Source: Aeromonas popoffii
Lineage (GTDB): Bacteria; Pseudomonadota; Gammaproteobacteria; Enterobacterales; Aeromonadaceae
Length of the DNA: 64,000 bases
Assembly: GCF_000820025.1 (NCBI RefSeq)
Contig: NZ_CDBI01000047.1
Span: 1-64,000, forward strand
Direction of reading: 5' to 3'
Shown here: piece by piece, positions 54,011 to 62,528 of the stretch
Numbering within the stretch: position 1 is the stretch's first letter
How the letters are laid out: every line of letters starts with the position of its first letter
The notes under the pieces: model-generated
The model's input: only the letters and a program-made list of their open reading frames with translations
Databases searched by the model: none
Told to the model about the DNA's origin: nothing
Translations under genes and position numbers: made by a program

Positions 54011-54389
54011 ATGTAGATTTTATGCGGGATAATGAATAGTTAACGATAACATACTGTTTTTGTTATGACTTTATTTTCGCATGAGAAAAATCTGAAATTT
54101 TCTCATGCGAAAATTTCTTAGGAAATCTGCCTTGCGAAACTTATTTTTAAGCTATCTATAGTGTGGATATATATCACAATTATATTTTTAACAATTTTTG
54201 TGATGAATCTTTTCCTCTATCCAGAGGAAATGTTTTACTTAGACATTTAGAAGCTATGTGATATGCATTTTTTGATTTTAAGTCGCAAAAACTATCTAAT
54301 TTTGTTGAAAGGGATATTAGCAACTGGCAAGCTTGGGTAATGTTTTCATAAGAAACCTACTGTCTAGTAGGCTGTTGAGGGGAGTATTG
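54011..54389 (+). other. AT-rich spacer between recombinase operon and cargo
   Basis: About 380 bases with no gene. It holds the 17-bp-arm inverted repeat at 54073-54114 and further A/T-rich sequence. The promoter of the nuclease-helicase genes must be in this region, but I cannot assign -35/-10 elements with confidence. Confidence 0.6.
54073..54114. terminator. Perfect 17 bp inverted repeat with 8-base loop
   Basis: The arms ATTTTCGCATGAGAAAA and TTTTCTCATGCGAAAAT are exact complements around ATCTGAAA. A-rich and T-rich outer parts fit a bidirectional terminator closing the recombinase operon. A protein-binding site controlling the cargo is the alternative. Confidence 0.7.
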
Positions 54390-55190
54390 ATGCCGCTGAC
54401 ACTGAGATCTGTAACACATGATGAGCTTTGCCATGGTTCTCGTTGGATCATCTCTAACGAAGATGACCTAGCATGTAAGGTTGCGTATCTGGCATTGGGG
54501 CAGTCCCGTCATGTGGCAAAAATACTATCTCATCTCGATCCAGCTGCTCCTCAAACCCGTGCTGATGCTGCTCGTGGGGCAATAAATCTCCTGACGGTCT
54601 CGCAAAATGTTGATCCTTATCATAGAGATGGATGGGTCTTCCAAGCGATCTCTTGGATTGCAGCATACAGGAATGAAGTCGGTGCAATTGTTCGAGCTCC
54701 ACACAATATCCTTGCGCACAAGGGATTTGATGGTATGCAGCTAAAATTAGATGTGAATAATGAGAAAGTTATTAGCGTTGTGATTTTCGAGGATAAGGCG
54801 ACAGATAACGATAGATCGACCATTCGAGAGGACGTATGGGCGGGTATCCGAGCATTAGAAAATGGTGAGAGGATGCCTGAACTTATTCAAGAAACTGGCG
54901 CTCTTTTGGAGGCAAATCAGTTACGGTTTCGAACGTTGGATATTGATGCGGCTGTTGAGACCATTGCATGGGATGAGGCTCGTAGCTATCGGGTCGCGAT
55001 CACGGTTGATGCTAAACGTGAGGATGATAAAAAACGAATGGCTCTTTTCAAGGGCTTTGATGTGGTTGCACCAGGTGCACTGTCTCGTCGGCAGGCTGAG
55101 ACAATGTGCATCCCTGAGTTGAGGCAGTGGATGGATCAATTTGCAAATAAAGCAATAAAGCAGATTGAAAATTGGAGGAGTAATGTTTGA
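54390..55190 (+). CDS. Hachiman HamA-like nuclease (DUF1837-type), putative
   Basis: A 266-residue protein, 4-5 times shorter than the helicase it overlaps. A nuclease-type core is visible: GFDGM with D114, a strand, then the ExK motif FEDKAT with E134 and K136, a PD-(D/E)xK pattern like that of HamA. The start at 54390 has GAGGGGAG upstream; an ATG at 54333 is less likely. The stop overlaps the helicase start by 8 bases (GGAGGAG precedes it). A small nuclease coupled to a large Ski2-like helicase is the Hachiman layout. The match is by motif and context, and a related two-gene nuclease-helicase system is possible. Confidence 0.62.
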   Translation: MPLTLRSVTHDELCHGSRWIISNEDDLACKVAYLALGQSRHVAKILSHLDPAAPQTRADAARGAINLLTVSQNVDPYHRDGWVFQAISWIAAYRNEVGAIVRAPHNILAHKGFDGMQLKLDVNNEKVISVVIFEDKATDNDRSTIREDVWAGIRALENGERMPELIQETGALLEANQLRFRTLDIDAAVETIAWDEARSYRVAITVDAKREDDKKRMALFKGFDVVAPGALSRRQAETMCIPELRQWMDQFANKAIKQIENWRSNV

Positions 55191-58100
55191 TCCGGTAACG
55201 ACAAAGCTGATAAGTGATGCACCGCCACTTAACTCATTAGACCTAGAGACACTTCCACAAACATTTACTCATGTATTTGCCGAGATTATTGCATCCCGTA
55301 TTCGACTACGAGATTCCGCTTCTCTTGATATGGCTGAACGTTCCGCAGATTTAGTAAAAATTCTTAACCAGATGCGTCGCTTGGCTGCGGCACAGGAGCT
55401 ATTGGTTGCTACTTCACCTAATCGTGCCGATCGTGCGGCAGCTGCCTTTGTTGCTGGAACAGCACACCAGCTTTGTCTTATGGCGGAGATCGCAGGAGAA
55501 GATCATAAACCACGAATACCTTTCATTAATGCCAATAGTGTCGCGCCAGAGATTTGTTGCACTTTACTTTTTTTGATTGCTGATTCTCAAAGTGATGCTG
55601 CCGAGATGGCTAAATATTTGGCTAAAGATATAGATATTCAATCGGCAGAAATGCAGCTAATTAAAGCTATAGGCGATCTCGCAACGGGCAGACTTTCAAA
55701 AATTATAAATTCAAAAGAAAATATAATTTATAGTGAACCAGTCGATCAAAGTGGGCTTGGGTTAGCAGTTGATGCTTTGTTGAAACACTTGCACCACGGC
55801 GTTTTCTTGCTAGCCTCAGAGTTGCTAACAAAATCTAATAATAAAGCTGAAGTATCTTCAGCCCAGACAGTGTTTATTGAAGTAATCGGTCTATGTATGG
55901 AGCCCATCGACGGGGTGTTTGATATAGATGGGCCAGATTCTTATAGTATTTTTCCTGGTCCTCTTCATATCGCTAAGTTGCTACTAGCAATTTCAGGCGA
56001 TCTTGCTACTGCAACGATATGTCGTGTGCAAGCACCTTTAGGGGTTGATGAAAAACAATGGTGGAGCTTCATTCATCGATCCGCACTTGAACGTCCATAT
56101 TTATGGCGTAATCATCGTGCGGCTCTTGAAGAGGGGTATCTTGAATACGGTGTTTCAGCTGCTGTCAGCTTTCCTACAGGAGGTGGGAAATCCACTCTTG
56201 CTGAGTTGAAGATTGCGGTGACTCTCTTTCGAGGTCATAAAGCAGTTGTACTTGCACCAACGTTAGCACTGGTCGATCAAACTGCATCTGTACTTCAAAA
56301 TACTTTCAGGGGCACCGATGTATTAGGTGACCTGGATGATGAGATTGCTTTTTCCTCGGCAGTTGAATTGCCTGAAGTTATCGTCACAACACCAGAGCGA
56401 TGTTTAATGCTGCAATCATTACAGCCTGATGCATTTAGAGATGTTGGGCTAATAATGTTTGATGAGTGCCATCTTTTGCATCCACGAGATTCAGACAGAA
56501 GCCGACGAAGTATTGACTCAATGCTGTGTATCCTGAACTTAACCCAGTTGGCTCCTGAGGCAGACCTTTTGCTTATATCGGCAATGATGAAAAATGCCGA
56601 AGAGATAGCTGGATGGATTGCTGAGCTGACAGGCAGACGTTGTCTTGCACTCGATTTGGCGTGGAAACCTACTCGCCAAGCTCGGGGTTGTGTCGCCTAC
56701 AGTTCAGATCGAATCACTGAACTCGAAACGTTACTTCAGCAAGGACAAAAAACTTGTAATACGAAAAATGTCCCAACGAAGATTAAGTCGCAGCTAGTTG
56801 CATATCCGCAAGCATTTTTCTGCTTAAGGCAAACTTGGGCGACTAGAACACGTAGTGATTATGCACTCATGGACTTACTTGATCAGCCTGTAGCACTAGG
56901 AACTGGAGTACGTACGGCCCCTAAAAAGTGGTATCTAACACCAAATGCTAATCAGGTGGCAGGGGCTATTGCTGCTGCGGCTGCCAGAGTCGGTTTGAAG
57001 ACACTTATCTTCGTGCAAAGCACAGTCATGGCAGAATCTTCTGTTCGCAATTTTCAGACGCTGCTACCTAAAATTCGAGTTGTACTGACCAAGGAGGAAC
57101 AAGCATTTAGAAAAATTGTAGAAGAAGAGTTAGGTGGCCCGCAATATTGCTATTTAAAACTGGATGATAGCGGTTGTGTTGTTGGTGGCGCATCAAGTCA
57201 TCATGCCCAACTGCTTAAACCTGAACGATTTCTACATGAGTCTTTGTTTAAACGCCGTGATGGTATAAAAGTCCTTTTCGCCACGTCCACGCTTGCTCAA
57301 GGTATGAACCTTCCGAGTGATATAGTATTAATTGCTGGTGATAGTCGATGGGATGTCGATGGTGATTCAATGAAGCAACTTGATGCTCATGAATTGCTTA
57401 ATGCTGCTGGGCGAGCTGGTCGTGCAGGTGAGGGAGGGCAAGGATTTGTTTTAGTTATTCCTAGTAAGGTAATTAGCTTCGATGACAAACAAAATAATAT
57501 AACCAAGCACTGGATGACTTTGCAGAGTATCTTCTCACAATCAGATCAGTGTTTAGAGATAGATGACCCACTATCTACATTACTTGATTATATTCATGAT
57601 GGTATTTATGAAGGCAATCAGGATTATTTCCTCGCTCGGCTACCAGTCGGTGACAATGATGTTTCAGATGGCCCTGCAAAGTTGATGATTAGCAGGTCTT
57701 TTATTGCTTACCGCATGCGGAAAGAAAATAGATATGAATGGATAGAGAGTCGTATAAACTCAGCTATTGAACGGCGAGCAGCTCTTGCACCAAAGCAGGA
57801 GATAACTTGGCTTGAGCGTTTAGCTTCATCCACAGGGCTGCCCTATGAAATTATCGCAAGTTTAACGAGCCTCTTGGAATCTGAAAGGTTTGAAGGTGAT
57901 TCTTATCAATGTATGGAAACACTATTTAACTGGATTCATACTCGCCCAGAATGGCTGCTCCAATTGATACGACCAAATGATATTGAAGGTTTGTTTGGTG
58001 AAAGTTATAGATCTCTCAAAAGTGATGTAGATAGAGCAAATAGGGCCTTGCCAGTCATTAAATTATTACTTAAAGCATGGATGGATGGCAAGCCACTGTG

Positions 58101-58488
58101 TGAACTTGAACGCGCTATTGGTACACCTGAGAATAGAATAAAGACTTGTGAAACTGCACGACATTTTGCTGTTCGTCTGACAGCTGATCTTGCATTTTTA
58201 GCTGGCCTTCCCGCTAGAATTATTACAGCAAAAGCTGCCATTGTTTGTGAAGAGCCATTGGTTAAAACGACTTTGATAACATTAAGCGGAGCCGTCAGAA
58301 AAGGCTGCTCCAGCCCCGAGATTCTTGCCAATGCCGTCTTTCTTAAGTCATATTCTCGGCCAGCTGCACGAGTGAAGTTCGAACAGATTCTACCTTATAT
58401 GGTATCTGGTGGTCAGTTTGATAGCTTTGATAGCGTGCAGGTAAGAGTTCGCCACGCACATGATCTAGCATTATTTAGTAACCTATAA
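55183..58488 (+). CDS. Hachiman HamB-like SF2 (Ski2-type) helicase, putative
   Basis: A 1101-residue protein. About 300 N-terminal helical residues precede the motor. Motif I is FPTGGGKS (330-337), motif II DECH (427-430), motif III LISAMM, motif V ATSTLAQGMNLPSD and motif VI NAAGRAGRAGEG (740-751). About 340 helical C-terminal residues follow. The QGMNLP and GRAGR motifs place it with Ski2-like helicases, to which HamB belongs. It probably scans phage DNA and releases the nuclease when it meets a target. ATG 55183 is used; 55165 is in frame upstream. Confidence 0.72.
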   Translation: MFDPVTTKLISDAPPLNSLDLETLPQTFTHVFAEIIASRIRLRDSASLDMAERSADLVKILNQMRRLAAAQELLVATSPNRADRAAAAFVAGTAHQLCLMAEIAGEDHKPRIPFINANSVAPEICCTLLFLIADSQSDAAEMAKYLAKDIDIQSAEMQLIKAIGDLATGRLSKIINSKENIIYSEPVDQSGLGLAVDALLKHLHHGVFLLASELLTKSNNKAEVSSAQTVFIEVIGLCMEPIDGVFDIDGPDSYSIFPGPLHIAKLLLAISGDLATATICRVQAPLGVDEKQWWSFIHRSALERPYLWRNHRAALEEGYLEYGVSAAVSFPTGGGKSTLAELKIAVTLFRGHKAVVLAPTLALVDQTASVLQNTFRGTDVLGDLDDEIAFSSAVELPEVIVTTPERCLMLQSLQPDAFRDVGLIMFDECHLLHPRDSDRSRRSIDSMLCILNLTQLAPEADLLLISAMMKNAEEIAGWIAELTGRRCLALDLAWKPTRQARGCVAYSSDRITELETLLQQGQKTCNTKNVPTKIKSQLVAYPQAFFCLRQTWATRTRSDYALMDLLDQPVALGTGVRTAPKKWYLTPNANQVAGAIAAAAARVGLKTLIFVQSTVMAESSVRNFQTLLPKIRVVLTKEEQAFRKIVEEELGGPQYCYLKLDDSGCVVGGASSHHAQLLKPERFLHESLFKRRDGIKVLFATSTLAQGMNLPSDIVLIAGDSRWDVDGDSMKQLDAHELLNAAGRAGRAGEGGQGFVLVIPSKVISFDDKQNNITKHWMTLQSIFSQSDQCLEIDDPLSTLLDYIHDGIYEGNQDYFLARLPVGDNDVSDGPAKLMISRSFIAYRMRKENRYEWIESRINSAIERRAALAPKQEITWLERLASSTGLPYEIIASLTSLLESERFEGDSYQCMETLFNWIHTRPEWLLQLIRPNDIEGLFGESYRSLKSDVDRANRALPVIKLLLKAWMDGKPLCELERAIGTPENRIKTCETARHFAVRLTADLAFLAGLPARIITAKAAIVCEEPLVKTTLITLSGAVRKGCSSPEILANAVFLKSYSRPAARVKFEQILPYMVSGGQFDSFDSVQVRVRHAHDLALFSNL

Positions 58489-58521
58489 CTTTTATCTAGC
58501 ATATACGAGGTTTTTATAAAA

Positions 58522-59856
58522 ATGTTTGATGAAATACTTTCTTCTTTAAAAGGGACAGCTAAAACACGTATTAGTGACCCGATTATTGGATCATTCTTGA
58601 TATCATGGTGCATATTTAACTGGAAGCCTCTTGCGCTTTTGTTTTTTGGCAATGGGAAAGCATATGAAAGAATTGAGATCTTTTATCAACATTACTCTGA
58701 GAGTGATTTTTTACAGGAGTGGACTATATTTATATGGCCATTTTCATTCACTTTTTTCTATTTATTAGTTTTCCCATGGCTCTCTCTATGTGTCAAATCG
58801 ATTCAATCTAAAGCGACTAAACTTCAACATAAGCAGGCTGTAGAGCTTGATATCGTAAAAGCTAATCAACAAGAACTTTTAAATAAAGCGTTATTACGAG
58901 CAGATCCTGATAAAAGATTTTTAGAGGAAGCTATTCAGCTAGAGTTTCAACGAGAAACTATATTTATGGAGAAAGAAAAGGAGAGGGTTCTTTTGCTAGA
59001 GTCAATGGCCAAGAATGCTGCTGAGATTGCTGCAAAGAGTAAATCAGATGCCAATATATCTCGAATTGAAGAAGAAAAAAAATTAAAGCAAGTTGAGATT
59101 GAACGGCAACGTTTTGAAATAAGTAATATGCGCAATCAATCAACGCTGGCATCACACAGGTTTCCATCTGCTTATTTTTTCATGGATTTAATTGAAAGAA
59201 GTTTGAAAGATGATGAATATACCGTGTCACTTTCATTTGTAGGTGATGTGGTTGCTGCAATTTTTGGATACGATGACTTACATGCAATCTTGAACGATAG
59301 TGATTTTTGTAATGAAAACTTCTCTAATGTGAGCTACATTTATTACGATGAAAATATTCTGGTAAAACGACTTGAAGAAATCATAAGTGATATTTCAAGT
59401 GGGAATGAAGGCATTACAACTGAAGCAATCTATGACCACATTCAGATGATCTTCGAAAAATTACCGTATGAATTTATATCTGCGGATAGTCTTGCTGAGT
59501 TAGCTAGAGAGTCTATTGAGGCAGACTCATATGATTTGTTGGCAGGCGATGGTGTGTCAGGGGCAATTGCAGAGTCTGATACCATTTTTGAAGAGGTCTA
59601 TGTTGAAGGAATTCTAAATTCACATTTAGAGGATGGATTTAATGTCGAGTTAGATGCAAGTGCTAGTGGTCACCACCGTAAAGAATATGACATTCCTGGA
59701 CGTAGTATGAGGATTCATATAAAGGTATCTTACCCCGCTATCATTGGTAAGTATTGTTTAGGCCCTATGGAAGTTGATGAGGTGCACGGAGCATTGGTCG
59801 ATCTATGGGATGATGAAAATGAACCTAATATTAGGCAGCTTAGTTTTGAAGTATGA
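58522..59856 (+). CDS. Membrane-anchored coiled-coil protein linked to the nuclease-helicase pair
   Basis: A 444-residue protein of unknown function. Residues about 15-100 hold two hydrophobic segments (PIIGSFLISWCIFNW.PLALLFF and FIWPFSFTFFYLLVFPWL). Residues about 105-210 form a long charged coiled coil. The remaining 230 residues are acidic and globular, without a known motif. An N-terminal region of this type, with IGSFLISW-x-x-FNWK, recurs in proteins of defence loci as I recall. It begins 33 bases after the helicase on the same strand, so it could be a third subunit or a separate system. Confidence 0.72.
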   Translation: MFDEILSSLKGTAKTRISDPIIGSFLISWCIFNWKPLALLFFGNGKAYERIEIFYQHYSESDFLQEWTIFIWPFSFTFFYLLVFPWLSLCVKSIQSKATKLQHKQAVELDIVKANQQELLNKALLRADPDKRFLEEAIQLEFQRETIFMEKEKERVLLLESMAKNAAEIAAKSKSDANISRIEEEKKLKQVEIERQRFEISNMRNQSTLASHRFPSAYFFMDLIERSLKDDEYTVSLSFVGDVVAAIFGYDDLHAILNDSDFCNENFSNVSYIYYDENILVKRLEEIISDISSGNEGITTEAIYDHIQMIFEKLPYEFISADSLAELARESIEADSYDLLAGDGVSGAIAESDTIFEEVYVEGILNSHLEDGFNVELDASASGHHRKEYDIPGRSMRIHIKVSYPAIIGKYCLGPMEVDEVHGALVDLWDDENEPNIRQLSFEV

Positions 59857-59930
59857 GAGTTATCATATTATTTATATATGATAACTCTGACTGGCGAGCA
59901 AGTCAGACAAAATGGAAGGGATAATACAGT

Positions 59931-60389
59931 ATGTCGGAAATTCTTGGTTATGCAGTATATAGTGAAATAGAAAATGGATTTTTAGTTGAGGCTTCACCGA
60001 GCTTTTATCATTGGGATCCAGCCTCTGCGATTATGTATGATAGCCCTAATGATGCATGGGCTTCAGCAAGCAAGAGAGGGCATGGTCTAGCAGAAGCGGT
60101 TGTTATTTATCGTAATAATGATGGTTCGCTTAGTTTTGACACGGTAGAACGAGCCAGCAAAGCCACTATTGGAAGTTGGATCGTTACTGTAAAATTGGAT
60201 ATATCTCCTAAAGTACCTCATTATGTGACCAGTGCTGGTAAAAAAATAAAGCTTTCTAGCAAAGAGGTGGATGCTAAGGGGTATCATAAAAAAGCCAAAG
60301 CTGATCAGATTGCGACAACCTTAAATAAGGTAACTGGCATTACTGCTAGCGTGCATGAAATTATCGTGACATCAAGCGATAAGGTGTAG
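59931..60389 (+). CDS. Unrecognised 152-residue protein
   Basis: It begins MSEILGYAVYSEIENGF and has two apparent parts. One is an N-terminal mixed segment with aromatic residues (SFYHWDPASAIMYDSPNDAWASA). The other is a C-terminal basic region (GKKIKLSSKEVDAKGYHKKAKADQIATTLN). AAGGGA lies upstream of the ATG. No family is recognised. It follows the membrane protein by 74 bases on the same strand, so it may be the last gene of the cargo operon. Confidence 0.62.
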   Translation: MSEILGYAVYSEIENGFLVEASPSFYHWDPASAIMYDSPNDAWASASKRGHGLAEAVVIYRNNDGSLSFDTVERASKATIGSWIVTVKLDISPKVPHYVTSAGKKIKLSSKEVDAKGYHKKAKADQIATTLNKVTGITASVHEIIVTSSDKV

Positions 60390-60475
60390 ATCTTTATTCA
60401 TGCATGGAAGGATTCAGGGGAGCAGTATGCAAGCCGAAAGTCAGCCCAACAAAGAGCCTAAATCCAGATTTAGTT

Positions 60476-60491
60476 AGCCACTACAGTGGCT
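60476..60491. terminator. Short hairpin at the end of the cargo genes
   Basis: The arms AGCCACT / AGTGGCT flank two bases, located between the converging 152-residue gene and the Cys-rich gene. It lacks a T tract and is a weak candidate terminator. Confidence 0.35.
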
Positions 60492-60493
60492 CA

Positions 60494-60796
60494 CTAGATT
60501 AGCTCTTGGGAATGACCCTGCACTCGCCCGAAATCAGGATCGGGTTCGAATCCCTGCTCAGAAAACATCAACTCCCCTCGGCGCTGCTCTTGAAGATTAG
60601 TAAGGGCTTGGAAAAAGCAGCTTTCGCACAAATGAAGCTCGAAAGCCTCGCCATCATGACTGGAGCCGTATCCCCATTGAGCTTGTAGCATTCCAAACTG
60701 AGGGCTGTGGCGTCCATGCTTAGAGGTGCTTTCATCACATATGTCGCAGCAGACATCAGTTACGACGTCTACTTCCTTCCTAGTAATCACTTTCAT
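60494..60796 (-). CDS. Small Cys-rich (zinc-ribbon-like) protein
   Basis: A 100-residue protein with CCDIC near residue 16 and CESC near residue 57, likely a four-Cys metal site. In between is FGMLQAQWGYGSSHDGEAFELHLC, which I recall from a common uncharacterised family in genomic islands. GAGGGAC lies before the ATG. It is the only cargo gene on the minus strand and its base composition is less AT-rich than the rest of the element, so it may have arrived separately. Confidence 0.68.
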   Translation of the reverse strand: MKVITRKEVDVVTDVCCDICDESTSKHGRHSPQFGMLQAQWGYGSSHDGEAFELHLCESCFFQALTNLQEQRRGELMFSEQGFEPDPDFGRVQGHSQELI

Positions 60797-61101
60797 GACT
60801 TAGTCCCTCAATATCGAGCTGCCTTAATGATTGGGATGCGGTATAGACCCTCGACTTCAGCGTATCAGTTCCGCGTAATCAAAAGTAGTTTCCTTACCTC
60901 TCTGTAAGCTCATGTTTTCCAGATTTCTATCCAACACAAACCTCTTTAATTTTCTTCACTTATCTGGAAAATTCCCCTGAGCATTGGTAGATCCGTGTTT
61001 CCAGACTTTTTCCAGAGAAAAATGTAAAGGGTAAGATGAGCAACAGGATGAAACTTTATTATCATCCCACAAAATCTCTGTGGTTAGTAGTGACATAAAA
61101 A
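60797..61101. other. Non-coding right arm of the comM element
   Basis: There is no supported gene. An inverted repeat TTTTCCAGAT (60915-60924) / ATCTGGAAAA (60962-60971) is followed by further TTTCCAGA-like half sites up to about 61016. They may be binding sites for an element-encoded protein. Confidence 0.5.
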
Positions 61102-61220
61102 ATGTACATATAGTTAATAGATGTACATATTAATATGTACATAAATGTCCATACGATATTATCAATGTGTTTATGTATGTTACTGATATAAATAGATAAA
61201 ATTTGTCCATGTAATGGACA
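61102..61220. repeat. Right-end repeats of the comM element
   Basis: ATGTACATA is present at 61102-61110, 61121-61129 and 61135-61143, matching the copy at the left end. Closer to the junction is the palindrome TGTCCAT-GTA-ATGGACA (61204-61220) with a further half site ATGTCCAT at about 61145. The junction GGCA follows 13 bases later. These are probable recombinase-binding sites. Confidence 0.75.
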
Positions 61221-61237
61221 ATATATACATACTGGCA

Positions 61238-62144
61238 GTTCGTCGAGAAACAGCACGCCATTGTGAGCCAGCGATATTTCGCCGGGGCGTGGGTGGCTGC
61301 CACCGCCCACCAGCGCCACGGCGGAGGCACTGTGATGGGGCGTGCGATAGGGTCTGTGGTGCCAGTGACCGGCGCGCGGGGTCAGGCCACCGATGGAGTG
61401 GATGGCGGCGGTCTGCTGCGCCTCCTGCTCGCTGAGTGGCGGCAGAATGCCGGGCAGGCGGCTGGCCAGCATGCTCTTGCCGGTGCCGGGCGGGCCGATG
61501 AACAGCAGGTTGTGGCTGCCGGCGGCGGCGATCTCCAGCGCCCGCTTGGCCTGTGACTGGCCGATCACATCCTGCAGATCCGGCACATCGGGCAGGGCAT
61601 CCGTGGTCTGGGGGTCCGGCAGCGGCAGCTCGTACTGACCGGCCAGCCAGGCTGTGACGGCCAGCAGTTGGTGGGCGGTGCGCACCTCGGCATCCTGGAT
61701 CAGCGAGGCCTCCGGGCCGTTCTCCCGCGGCACCAGCAGGGTGCGCCCCGCATCGCGGCAGGCAAGCACGGCGGGCAGCACCCCAAGCACGGGACGGATC
61801 TCGCCGGTCAGGGCCAACTCCCCCAAAAATTCGTGATCGAGCAGGTATTTTGCGGGGATTTGCTTGGAAGCGGCGAGAATGCCGATAGCGATGGCCAGAT
61901 CGAAACGGCCTCCCTCCTTGGGCAGATCGGCGGGCGCCAGATTGACGGTGATGTGCTTGCTCGGGAACTCGAAGTTGCCGTTGAGCAGAGCGCTGCGCAC
62001 CCGATCCCGCGACTCTTTTACCGAGGTTTCCGGCAGGCCGACCATGTTGAAAGCGGGCAGGCCGTTGGAGAGGTGAACTTCCACCGTGACTTGTGGTGCC
62101 GCGATCCCGAGGCTGGCACGGCTATAAACCACAGCTAATGACAT
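61238..62144 (-). pseudogene. comM: comM, 5' part (N-terminal 303 residues)
   Basis: It begins MSLAVVYSRASLGIAAPQVTVEV, with the Lon-like domain first, then the AAA+ Walker A GPPGTGKS and the YRTPHHSASAVALVGGG loop, and Walker B LFLDEL right at the break. The frame then runs into the element for about 57 foreign residues before stopping at 61062. Without the arginine-finger part and the lid the protein cannot be an active helicase. The flank with ilvLG is conserved with E. coli yifB. Excision would restore the gene. Confidence 0.95.
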
Positions 62145-62343
62145 AAATCCCGTCCTTGAGTTGATATATGTTCTGACTAACGGCTTATTGTTGGTTTTTT
62201 ATTCCAGGGTTCCGGCTGGGGAATAGCCAAAATCAGTGGGTTGTCACAGAAAAAAGGCTTGCCCAATAAAAATCACCATGCTAGTTCTAATAGCCATTCG
62301 CGGTGCAAACCGCCCCAATTTCACAGGATTTCCGGTTGTAACT

Positions 62344-62442
62344 ATGAACATGGCCTCCCGTTTCGTCAGCATTATTGTGGTCCTAGTGGTGATTATTATC
62401 TCACCGCTCGGGGCTCGTTTAGCTGCACGGAACAAGGGATAG
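62344..62442 (+). CDS. ilvL: ilv operon leader peptide IlvL
   Basis: A 32-codon leader peptide with the run of Ile, Val and Leu codons [16 protein letters not shown], like E. coli IlvL. It sits 30 bases before an attenuator and 86 bases before ilvG. Stalling of ribosomes on scarce branched-chain aminoacyl-tRNA would prevent the terminator from folding. ATG 62344 or 62350 may be the start. Confidence 0.88.
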   Translation: MNMASRFVSIIVVLVVIIISPLGARLAARNKG

Positions 62443-62472
62443 ACCCACCACCGGACAGAACGAAACAAGCGA

Positions 62473-62504
62473 CCCCCGAGCCTCATAGCTCGGGGGTTTT
62501 TTTT
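62473..62504 (+). terminator. ilv operon attenuator
   Basis: A perfect 9 bp GC-rich stem (CCCCCGAGC / GCTCGGGGG) with a 6-base loop is followed by eight T, placed between ilvL and ilvG. It is the transcription attenuator of the isoleucine-valine operon. Confidence 0.93.
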
Positions 62505-62528
62505 CGACTACAGGACAGGATTTTCCAC

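Larger units (their letters stand above)
48342..61233. mobile_element. 12.9 kb tyrosine-recombinase element inserted in comM, carrying a defence cargo
   Basis: The boundaries are defined by comM itself: the reading frame breaks at 48341 and resumes at 61238, with GGCA on both sides (48338-48341 and 61234-61237). The interior is strongly AT-rich compared with the flanks. It carries, in order, three tyrosine-recombinase-type genes and a small TnpC-like gene, then a nuclease-helicase pair and two further genes on the same strand, and a Cys-rich gene on the other. ATGTACATA motifs occur near both ends. The layout recalls Tn554-type and recombinase-trio elements, which also lack long terminal repeats. 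Confidence 0.92.

Noticed and set aside
55183-58488. Type I or III restriction helicase, or BREX/DISARM helicase
   Set aside because: No methyltransferase, specificity or BREX/DISARM partner is nearby, and the QGMNLP and GRAGR motifs indicate the Ski2-like group.
61062-61233. A functional 360-residue shortened ComM
   Set aside because: The last 57 residues come from non-coding element DNA, and the part with the arginine finger and lid is missing.
47734-62144. comM fragments as ordinary gene decay or two separate genes
   Set aside because: The halves join at GGCA into one full-length frame with no other lesion, which points to a clean insertion.
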